Made by a program: the position numbers and the translations under genes. A stretch of 64,000 nt of DNA, taken from positions 1 to 64,000 of the forward strand of contig JAIRVH010000109.1 of NCBI GenBank assembly GCA_031253985.1. Reading direction: 5' to 3'. A model generated the notes under the pieces. It was given only the letters and a program-made list of their open reading frames with translations. It did no database searches and was not told the origin of the DNA. The first letter of the stretch is position 1. Every line of letters starts with the position of its first letter. This stretch comes from Sphingobacterium sp. GTDB lineage: Bacteria; Bacteroidota; Bacteroidia; Sphingobacteriales; Sphingobacteriaceae. This document shows positions 26,733 to 34,648 of the stretch, one piece after another.

Positions 26733-27473
26733 TTATGACGGCTTCATTTGTTTGAAAAATAGTTCTTTATTGGATCGCGATATGGGTATCGAACTTCCAT
26801 CTTCCATCTGTACCATACCCTCCCTGGAATAGCTGACTACACATTGCATATTAATCATATGGGACTGATGGACGCGCATAAAATGAGGGAGAATAAGAAT
26901 ATCTTCATAGTGTTTTAGGGGCTTGGAAACAATGATCTTTTTACCATCTTTCAACATAAATGTAGTGTATGATCCTGAGGTCTCACATCGCAGGATATCA
27001 TCCACCCTGACCACATGCATAGCTTCTTGGGTCGGTAATATAATCCTATCCGGTGTTTTTTTATAATCCGTAGCTACTAGATCCTGTAGCTGTTTATTCA
27101 AAGTTGTCTGTATCGCCAGATCCGACAAACGATCTATCGCATCCTTTAGCTCCCCGGAGTCAATAGGTTTCAACAAATAATCCAGTGCATTAAACTTAAA
27201 AGCACGAATGGCATATTCTTCATAAGCCGTGGTAAAAATCAACTGGAACGACTTGTAGGAAATCTGGCTAAGCACATCGAAGCCTGTACCTCGTTTTAAG
27301 ATGATATCCATAAACACCAGGTCTGGCTTTAACCGGTCGATCAGTTTAACCGCCTCTTCGGTATTTTCTGCATAACCGATGACCTGTATTTTTTCGGGCG
27401 CTACCATTTCCAATAAAATCGACAATGCTTCTCTCAGGTAATATTCATCTTCTACAATAATAGTTTTATACAT
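26733..27473 (-). CDS. LytTR family response regulator
   Basis: 246 residues from ATG 27473 (MYKTIIVEDEYY), five bp after the kinase stop; a longer frame to 27512 overlaps the kinase and lacks family similarity. The REC domain covers 1-125 with phosphoacceptor Asp near 54 (LVFMDIILKRG) and Lys in YLLKPID. The LytTR DNA-binding domain covers about 140-245 (VVRVDDILRCETSGSYTTF; MRVHQSHMINM). It is the partner of the upstream histidine kinase. Confidence 0.92.
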   Translation of the reverse strand: MYKTIIVEDEYYLREALSILLEMVAPEKIQVIGYAENTEEAVKLIDRLKPDLVFMDIILKRGTGFDVLSQISYKSFQLIFTTAYEEYAIRAFKFNALDYLLKPIDSGELKDAIDRLSDLAIQTTLNKQLQDLVATDYKKTPDRIILPTQEAMHVVRVDDILRCETSGSYTTFMLKDGKKIIVSKPLKHYEDILILPHFMRVHQSHMINMQCVVSYSREGMVQMEDGSSIPISRSNKELFFKQMKPS

Positions 27474-27478
27474 AGTAT

Positions 27479-29509
27479 TTAAATTAAAGGAATCGATAAA
27501 AATACGACGCACCCTCCTCCTTCAACGTTCTTTCTATCCGTTATTTTTAATTGGACAAATGGATTTTTGGGGTATAGAAGAGCGAGCCTTTCATCCGTTA
27601 TCTTTGTCGATAAGGAGGTATGTGGCAAATTCTCTTTTTTGCTTCTTGACTCCTCTAACCCTATCCCATTGTCTGTAATTGTACATTCAAGAACAGCAGT
27701 ATCCCTGCGGAGGTGGAATGAAATCTTTAAAAATCCATGTCGTAAATCGGCCAGAGGTTTCAATCCATGTTCAATTGCATTTTCGACAAAGGGCTGCAGG
27801 AGCAATGGCGGTATATCTACATTTGGATCAACTGTTTCATCCATCTCAATACAGTAATCAAAGCTATGATTAAGGCGCAATTGTTGCAAATCCATATAAT
27901 TCTTTAATGTTTGAACCTCTACCTCCACGCTGATACGATCCATACGCGATTGTTCCAATACCTGTCTGGTCAGTTTAGCAAATTTACCCAGATAAGAAAT
28001 GGCTATTAACCTGTCATTTTTCAGAATCATACTTTGGATATTCGCCAAAAGATTGAAAATAAAATGAGGGTTCATCTGAGACTGGAGTAATCTTCGCTCG
28101 ATTGAAAGTTTATCCGCCAAGATCTCCAATGATTCCTTTTCCATCAACTGAACCTTTAACTCGCTATTGGCCTGCTTTTGCCGCAGGATATCTTCCCTAT
28201 TGTGATAATACCGTTGTCTGTAATAATAAGATCTGTACATAAATACTAAACCCGCCAAAAGAACTCCCGAGATACCATAGCCCAAAAATTTGTTCTTTTT
28301 CTCAAGTTCATTTTCCCTTTCCAACTGTTTGATCAATTCCATTTTTTTCTCCGATTCAAACCGGGCATCGGTATTCTGCAGTATCTTTTGCATCTCTTCA
28401 TCATACTTCAGCTTATTGTACCTATTGAAATAGGTATCATACTCATGGTAGGCGGCATAATCTTTTTCTTTCGAAGCAAGCTCCTTTAGACAGCCAAAAA
28501 ATGCAGCCAATAAATCGTTGTCTTTATAGGGTAATGTCTTTTGGTAGGCAATCCCTTCTTTAAATAGATTTTCAGCAGTCCTATAGTCACCTTTCTGTAT
28601 AAAAAATTGTCCGCGGAGCCCTAGCGAACTTCGGTAAATGTTCCGTAAGTTATACTGCCTGCCTATATGGGTCGCTTGTTCCAGATGAGATAAAAATGCT
28701 TCTTCATCAATAGGCTTAGGAGCATTCATATACAACACGGCTATGTTTAGATGAGCGATACCAATATTACTTTTGCTGACAATGAATTTCTCAACCTGCT
28801 GTGCCTGATGGATAGTCTCTTTATAAAAAGAGACGGCCTTTTTCCATAATAGCGAATCATTAGAAGAAGCGTTTTCCAACAGATAGCTTCCAACCGCCAA
28901 CCGAGCATGTAAAATACTTTCCGGATCATTGGATTTCTCTGCAAAGCGGAGTGCTTCATCGGCATATTTCCTCACATTAACTTCTGCGCCCGGATAAAAG
29001 AGATAAGAAACGTCTGCTCCTATTTTAGCACAGTATGAATATTCATTCAACTGAACGAATAAACCATATGCTTTCAGCATATAATCCACAGCTCCCGCCT
29101 TATCGTCAATATAAGACCGCAAAAGCCCCATAGCCCAATTGGAATAGGCAATCGCGCGTTTATCAGCTGTTGTGTTGGCGATTCTATAAGATTGTTCTGC
29201 ATACCGGGTGAATTCCTTAAGTTGGAGGAGACGTCTATAGGTCATTGCCAAATAGGCATAACATATGGCTTCATCAATCCTGCTATTATTTTTTTTTGCA
29301 AGAGAAAGGGCTTCCTTCTGAATATGCAAACTTGCGATGGTGTCAGAGAAGCGTATCGCGTAACCTTTTGTAGCCATTTTCTCAACCTGATTCTGTTTCT
29401 GAGCGGAAACCTTCATGGTACAAAGAAGTATAAACATCAGAATTAGAATAGACAAGGCTGTCCGCCTGGCAGCCAAATAGATATTCAAAAACTTAAAAAT
29501 TGCTTCCAT
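27479..29509 (-). CDS. LytS-type sensor histidine kinase with TPR sensor
   Basis: 676 residues. A signal/anchor segment lies at 15-36, a periplasmic TPR array at about 55-390, one membrane helix at about 408-428 and then a coiled coil. The His_kinase block (SQMNPHFIFNLLANIQSMIL, His near 480) is PF06580 and the HATPase N-box is VENAIEHGLKPL near 573. It is the sensor of the downstream LytTR regulator (5-bp gap). The exported gene at 29745 is divergent from it. Confidence 0.9.
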   Translation of the reverse strand: MEAIFKFLNIYLAARRTALSILILMFILLCTMKVSAQKQNQVEKMATKGYAIRFSDTIASLHIQKEALSLAKKNNSRIDEAICYAYLAMTYRRLLQLKEFTRYAEQSYRIANTTADKRAIAYSNWAMGLLRSYIDDKAGAVDYMLKAYGLFVQLNEYSYCAKIGADVSYLFYPGAEVNVRKYADEALRFAEKSNDPESILHARLAVGSYLLENASSNDSLLWKKAVSFYKETIHQAQQVEKFIVSKSNIGIAHLNIAVLYMNAPKPIDEEAFLSHLEQATHIGRQYNLRNIYRSSLGLRGQFFIQKGDYRTAENLFKEGIAYQKTLPYKDNDLLAAFFGCLKELASKEKDYAAYHEYDTYFNRYNKLKYDEEMQKILQNTDARFESEKKMELIKQLERENELEKKNKFLGYGISGVLLAGLVFMYRSYYYRQRYYHNREDILRQKQANSELKVQLMEKESLEILADKLSIERRLLQSQMNPHFIFNLLANIQSMILKNDRLIAISYLGKFAKLTRQVLEQSRMDRISVEVEVQTLKNYMDLQQLRLNHSFDYCIEMDETVDPNVDIPPLLLQPFVENAIEHGLKPLADLRHGFLKISFHLRRDTAVLECTITDNGIGLEESRSKKENLPHTSLSTKITDERLALLYPKNPFVQLKITDRKNVEGGGCVVFLSIPLI

Positions 29510-29744
29510 TCAGTTTATTAAGACCCAGCTAATTTAATAAATAAAGTCTTAAACGATGGAAATCGAGACCTTCAGGATCTTGTTTTCCAATCCATAAGTA
29601 GATATGCAAGTATATCTACAAACATTTACAGGAAATGATTAAAAACCCTCATCGGCCAAATGCGTATTCAAACCTACCAATTACAAATCAATATGCTCCA
29701 GTAAGTTATCGAATATTTAATCTTGTATAGAAAATTAAAAAAAC

Positions 29745-30254
29745 ATGAAAGTCTCTGCACAATTCAAGCCTGTACTCCTGCTGTTCCTAGCTACTATATC
29801 CTTTGTCAATGTATCCCACGCTCAACGATGGGAGCGCAATAGAATGAAGATTGAATTATCTTTACAAGATGACAAAGAGACAACATTTTCAAACCTGACG
29901 ACGGTTTCTATCTCGTTCAATAAGCCATCAACAGCGGCAGCTATAGATTCCCTGAATCAACAAGTAGCCGATAGCTACAATCCCTGTTATATTGTTATTA
30001 CATTCGACCAATTAGACATCCCCTTATTACGTCTGTTTATGAAAAAAAACACAACCCTGAACGGTCAGATCACAGTAACGGATTCTTATGGTAAGCTTCC
30101 ACCTCGAAAGATAGAACTGAAGTCAGTAGTGATGGATGGTATGAATGACAATTTTGTCAACGATAGTGAGACCTCCTACATGAACCTGAGTTGCAAATCA
30201 TTAATTATTGATGGTGTAATTCTAACAGGATTAAATACGATATCGTTAAAATAA
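29745..30254 (+). CDS. Exported protein resembling a TssD/Hcp fold
   Basis: 169 residues with a signal peptide (about 1-26, ending VSHA). The mature part has alternating beta strands. The order is a KPS turn, a strand-helix (IVITFDQLDIPLLRLFMKKN), TTLNGQITVTDSYGK and a strand (KIELKSVVMDGMNDNF), then a final strand pair. This recalls Bacteroidota T6SS tube protein TssD, though such proteins normally lack a Sec signal. The similarity is a pattern judgment, not a database match. It is first of three closely spaced genes (23 and 26 bp). Confidence 0.6.
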   Translation: MKVSAQFKPVLLLFLATISFVNVSHAQRWERNRMKIELSLQDDKETTFSNLTTVSISFNKPSTAAAIDSLNQQVADSYNPCYIVITFDQLDIPLLRLFMKKNTTLNGQITVTDSYGKLPPRKIELKSVVMDGMNDNFVNDSETSYMNLSCKSLIIDGVILTGLNTISLK

Positions 30255-30277
30255 AACCGACCTAATATAATAAAGGC

Positions 30278-31285
30278 ATGAATACCTTAAAACAAAGCCA
30301 GCTAATCGGATTACTAGGTCTCTCTTCCACCGATCCTAAAATGGTGCGGTTCTTCGAACATTATGCTTTAGGGAAACTACCCAAAACCATAACAGCCAAT
30401 CAAGGAACAAAAAGTATCATCTATAGACCATTAAATATTTCTTTTTGGTTTAAATACGACATAAAAAATGATCATTTTCAACCACCGATAAGCACAAGCA
30501 ATGATGGCAGCAAATTTGTCGCCCATTTATGCAGTATTATGTTTACCCACGTCGACCATTCGACTAAACATCCCGATTCTAAACCAAAGGACTTTTGGGA
30601 TGTACTGCCATTACCTACAGCTTCGCATGAAGAAGTCGAGCAGTTGATGGGAAAACCAACGTATGAAAACGAGGTTGAAAAAGCGTATGCGATGTCCGAA
30701 GGAACGGAAAACATCCTTACCATAAAATATACGCAAAGTAGTAAAGGAAATGTATCCTATAGCAGTTGGATTGCTATAAGGCAGCAGTCAGAGATTATCA
30801 GTAGAGATTTTTTTAATCGCAGCCATGAATTTGAAAACTTTCCTTTTTTAAGGTCGGGACACACCGCTATTATCAAATGGCTATTTGACAACCAACTTTT
30901 ATTGATTGATAAAGATTTGTACCAGAAAGGTTTGAAACCTGATTCTGAAGAAATTTTAGATTTTGTGGAGAAACATCTGAATAACCATCTTTGGAAGAAT
31001 CAATTAGCTGATGAGGTCGAATATTTATCATCTTTCTTGTATAGCATCACGACCAATAGAAAGTTGACTGATCCAGAAGGCAATCCCGTATCATTCTATT
31101 TCCGTGACATCATTTTATCCGTTCTAAATCAAAAAGATATATTTGAGCACCTAAGTGAGGAAAATTATGATGTCGTGGACCAGTTTCTCAATGATATTGT
31201 ATTCGACGAAGATCTCTACAAAAAGGTCTCTGTTCTATTAACACAAAAATTAAAGTTATTCCAGAGCTGGAAAACACTACGATAA
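30278..31285 (+). CDS. Hypothetical protein, middle gene of TPR unit
   Basis: 335 residues, no signal peptide or membrane helix. The N-terminus (SQLIGLLGLSSTDPKMVRFF) resembles the start of some immunity-type proteins. The central part (LFDNQLLLIDKDLYQKGLKP) and the helical C-terminus are not recognised. It follows the exported TssD-like gene by 23 bp and precedes the TPR gene by 26 bp, so co-transcription is likely. Function is unknown. Confidence 0.65.
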   Translation: MNTLKQSQLIGLLGLSSTDPKMVRFFEHYALGKLPKTITANQGTKSIIYRPLNISFWFKYDIKNDHFQPPISTSNDGSKFVAHLCSIMFTHVDHSTKHPDSKPKDFWDVLPLPTASHEEVEQLMGKPTYENEVEKAYAMSEGTENILTIKYTQSSKGNVSYSSWIAIRQQSEIISRDFFNRSHEFENFPFLRSGHTAIIKWLFDNQLLLIDKDLYQKGLKPDSEEILDFVEKHLNNHLWKNQLADEVEYLSSFLYSITTNRKLTDPEGNPVSFYFRDIILSVLNQKDIFEHLSEENYDVVDQFLNDIVFDEDLYKKVSVLLTQKLKLFQSWKTLR

Positions 31286-31311
31286 AAATATTTATTTTTT
31301 CAAACCATCAT

Positions 31312-32997
31312 ATGAAACAACATATACAACAGCTGGCCGAAAAAGCGTTATTTGAAGGAGACTATGCTACTGCATCCAAAATTTGGATTCAAGGCAATGC
31401 CTTGCCTCAGGATCTTACTATGGTAGAATCACTTTTCAAAAAGGTTTCAACTCTTGTTGAAGCATCACCCAATCCGGATTTATATGCCATACTCGGTGTT
31501 ATCGCTCTTGATTACAATGAAGTATTCGAAAGTGAAAGGGAGAAAGCACTTATCGAATGTGTACAATGGTGTAAGAACGGCTTGGATATAGACCCTGACA
31601 ATTACAACTGTAACCGGCACGCAGGATCGGCACTTTACTGGCTTGGGGATTTGGAGGCTGCGAAAAAATATTACAAAAAAGCGTCTGAGTTGGTGACCTC
31701 CCCTGTTTTACAAATCCGCTTATTCAACATACATAACCAGCATAATCCCAATCCTGATTTTGATACGTTGTCTATTGATATCTTTACGACATCGGGTATG
31801 GAAGCTTATAATGCTGGTGTTGAGATCAACTACCTATTGGATAAATACACTGCCATGCCAGCTCAGCATGCACAACGGTTCTCCACAATAAAGTACCAAT
31901 GCTATGAACACGCATATAAGCTGTTCAAGGATGCCATTATAGCGCAAAATGGTGATTTCATCAATTATGACCCCCATACCTTCGCCATGTGCTGTAACAA
32001 TCTAGCCAGTGAGCTCCGGTCGCGCGAAGAGCATCAAAATGCGATTGAAATTTGTACCGAAGGTATCAATCAGTCTTGCTTTATGATCATCCTACAAAAT
32101 AGATTTGGAGCTTATTTGGATGCAGGGCTTTTGGAGCTGGCGATAAAAGATGGTCAATGTTTAATCGAAGATTTTGGTGACCAAATGGATTTCCTGACCT
32201 ATTTCGCAACAATTGATACGATATGTGACTTACATATAGAGTTGAAAAACTATGAAGAAGCACTCGAGTGGATCAACCTGGGTCTGGAAATCTATTATCA
32301 GCTCGATCCCGCCAATTCCATAAGCCAGGATCAAGAGGTAGTTCGCTGCTTTACAAATTTCTATATTTACAAAGCTAATGTTGAAAATGCCTTAGGTACG
32401 CAAACACAGACTGAAGTCACTTCGAAAGAAACAGATCGATTGTTGGAAAGCATGCCGGATAATCCAAGCCTGCTTATCAGCAGGGCCAATTCATTTATCG
32501 AGGAAGGTGATTATAGCAAAGCAATGGAGTGTTATGGGTATGCACTAAATTTTGCGAGAGAAAAAAAACAAGATCGTTCTATACAGGTTGCATTATATAA
32601 TATGGGTTACCTACAGGTCGCCTATATGAAAGACAATGAAGCGGCCTGCGATAATTTTGAGCGCAGCATACACTCTGGAAATCAAGACTTTTGGTGTTAT
32701 TATTGGGCGACACATTGTACATACCATTTGGGCGACAATAAAAAAACATTACATTATGGTAAGCATGCAATACAGGTGCTAGCTCAGCAAGATAATGTAA
32801 CTGATGATGTCATAGCTGAAATATATGAACACATGGGTATTGCTTTTTTGGATCTGAAACGTTATGATGAATCAATTGAATACCTAAAAAAATCCATCAG
32901 ATATAATGATTTGCCAACGACAATAGAGAACTTAAAAATCGCAGAAGCCAATAAAAATTCATCTGGAGGTTTTTTAAGCAAATTATTCGGCAAGTAA
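31312..32997 (+). CDS. TPR repeat protein, cytoplasmic
   Basis: 561 residues made mostly of TPR-like helix pairs. Clear examples are GLDIDPDNYNCNRHAGSALY at about 96-115 and AEIYEHMGIAFLDLKRYDES near 502. There is no signal peptide. The end SGGFLSKLFGK is a short hydrophobic-basic tail. It shares the order NNLA...TEG and overall layout with the 792-residue protein at 44184, so the two appear paralogous. TPRs point to protein-protein binding; the partner is unknown but may be the two preceding products. Confidence 0.8.
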   Translation: MKQHIQQLAEKALFEGDYATASKIWIQGNALPQDLTMVESLFKKVSTLVEASPNPDLYAILGVIALDYNEVFESEREKALIECVQWCKNGLDIDPDNYNCNRHAGSALYWLGDLEAAKKYYKKASELVTSPVLQIRLFNIHNQHNPNPDFDTLSIDIFTTSGMEAYNAGVEINYLLDKYTAMPAQHAQRFSTIKYQCYEHAYKLFKDAIIAQNGDFINYDPHTFAMCCNNLASELRSREEHQNAIEICTEGINQSCFMIILQNRFGAYLDAGLLELAIKDGQCLIEDFGDQMDFLTYFATIDTICDLHIELKNYEEALEWINLGLEIYYQLDPANSISQDQEVVRCFTNFYIYKANVENALGTQTQTEVTSKETDRLLESMPDNPSLLISRANSFIEEGDYSKAMECYGYALNFAREKKQDRSIQVALYNMGYLQVAYMKDNEAACDNFERSIHSGNQDFWCYYWATHCTYHLGDNKKTLHYGKHAIQVLAQQDNVTDDVIAEIYEHMGIAFLDLKRYDESIEYLKKSIRYNDLPTTIENLKIAEANKNSSGGFLSKLFGK

Positions 32998-33034
32998 AAT
33001 AATACTTTCCAAACCCTAACGGAGTCTTAAACAT

Positions 33035-33055
33035 AAGCGCACTATAAGTGCGCTT
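33035..33055 (+). terminator. Hairpin after the TPR gene
   Basis: AAGCGCACT (33035-33043) pairs perfectly with AGTGCGCTT (33047-33055) around a 3-nt loop, 38 bp past the stop. Only a short T-run follows, so termination strength is unsure. Confidence 0.5.
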
Positions 33056-33222
33056 TACCTGTCCCCATTTCGACTACTGGAAGCGATGTTTTTATACTAT
33101 TAAATTTACGCGTAATTTAGATCACAATTCCAAATTACTATTAGGACATTGTATAATTAAACTACTTCAATCTATTAACTATCAAAATATTGTATATTTA
33201 ATTACACTAAAACCTGATTGAT

Positions 33223-33777
33223 ATGAGAAAGGTAATTGGAGCAATCAATATGACCGTTGATGGATTTTGCGATCACACGGTTATTCTGCCGGATGAAGAA
33301 ATCCATCAGCATTACGAGAAGTTATTACTTGAGGCTGGTGTTATCCTATACGGAAGGATCACCTATCGTCTAATGGAATATTGGAAAGAATTTATAGAAC
33401 ATCCCAGCGGAGAAAAATCGATGGACGACTTTGCTCTAGCAATAGATAATATTCCTAAAATTATCTTCTCTAATTCGCTAAAAAATACAGGATGGGCTAG
33501 TGCAATACGCTCAGATCTACCCCTTGTTCAAACAGTTACTGAACTTAAACAGCAAAAAGGAAAGGATATCTTAGTCGGTAGCAGAAGCCTTATTATTCAG
33601 CTCATGCAGCTTCATTTAATTGATGAACTTCAACTTTGTATTCATCCCGTTATAGCTTCTAAAGGTTTGCCACTATTTGAAAATATCCATGAGAAAATGT
33701 TATTTAAACGAACGAAGACTAAAAACTTTGATAGTGGTGCCGTGATCCTGTACTTTGAACCTGTCCTTGCAAGTTAG
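33223..33777 (+). CDS. Dihydrofolate reductase-fold (RibD C-terminal) protein
   Basis: 184 residues starting MRKVIGAINMTVDGFCDH. The RibD_C pattern is seen: GVILYGRITYRLMEYWKEF at about 39, IPKIIFSNSL, then GKDILVGSRSLIIQLMQLHL at about 122 and DELQLCIHPVIASKGLPLF. It is a probable NAD(P)H-dependent reductase of unknown substrate. Unlike the relative at 13030, it has no divergent HxlR gene. It is convergent with alkB. Confidence 0.85.
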   Translation: MRKVIGAINMTVDGFCDHTVILPDEEIHQHYEKLLLEAGVILYGRITYRLMEYWKEFIEHPSGEKSMDDFALAIDNIPKIIFSNSLKNTGWASAIRSDLPLVQTVTELKQQKGKDILVGSRSLIIQLMQLHLIDELQLCIHPVIASKGLPLFENIHEKMLFKRTKTKNFDSGAVILYFEPVLAS

Positions 33778-33801
33778 TACATCACATCGCCCTTATTTAT
33801 A

Positions 33802-34416
33802 TCATTTTTTTCGTTCGCCGATTAAACGGAACGTCAAGTTGATACGTGCTCGCATTTTTTGAGCGGATTTTGCAATGCGATGTTCCCAAGTTTCCTGCAG
33901 ATTGCCTTTCATCAGCAGTAACGAACCGTGTTTTAACAACAGGGAATACTTCCGGCTGTGATCGTTCACTTGCCTAAAATCAAAGAAACGCGCCTGCCCT
34001 AAACTTACAGATCCAATAACAGGCCTATTGCCCAGTTCGCTCTCTCTATCTCGATGCCAAGCGACTGAGTCGTTGTTGTCCCGATATAAATTCAGCAACA
34101 CGGAATTGAATTTACAGTTAAATTGCCGCTCAATCCTCTTCTTTAATGCTGCTAAAGGTTCAAGCCATTGGTTTGTAACGATCGCTTTTCCCGCCAACTG
34201 ATAGCTTGCTTTCTTATCACCATACCAGGCCGTCAACCTAGGGGTCATTACCGTCCGATCGTACATTTTTTTTGAAGTCTGCTGCCAAGGCACCTCCTCG
34301 AGCAGCAGATTGAATAAATGATCCGCTTCTTGCTGTGTAAGAAAATCTGCTTCAAAGTCTAAGAGTTCTTCGGGGAAATGATATCCTTCATTTTCAAATA
34401 AGCTAAGCTGCTCCAT
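33802..34416 (-). CDS. alkB: AlkB-type Fe(II)/2-oxoglutarate dioxygenase
   Basis: 204 residues, the usual length for AlkB proteins. The iron ligands are His121 and Asp123 in VAWHRDRE and His179 in WEHRIAKS; the 2-oxoglutarate arginines are Arg191 and Arg197 in RINLTFR. The substrate-lid segment PRLTAWYGD is present. It removes alkyl lesions from DNA or RNA bases by oxidative dealkylation. It is monocistronic and convergent with the RibD-like gene. Confidence 0.9.
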   Translation of the reverse strand: MEQLSLFENEGYHFPEELLDFEADFLTQQEADHLFNLLLEEVPWQQTSKKMYDRTVMTPRLTAWYGDKKASYQLAGKAIVTNQWLEPLAALKKRIERQFNCKFNSVLLNLYRDNNDSVAWHRDRESELGNRPVIGSVSLGQARFFDFRQVNDHSRKYSLLLKHGSLLLMKGNLQETWEHRIAKSAQKMRARINLTFRLIGERKK

Positions 34417-34648
34417 GAGACAGTTATTTAAAATTTTTATCCATTTGCTGAGTTCACCAAAAAGCCACGCCCTTACAGAAGGAACAAATTATCTTGCAGA
34501 GCGTTTTACATTTTGTTTAAACACAAGAAATATTTTATTTTAATGCTTACTTACCGCTTTTATGATATATGATCTTTAAAAAGTATTAAATAAGAAATGT
34601 AGCGTAATTATTCACTTTTTTAGTATCTTAACAGTAAACTACCAGCCA

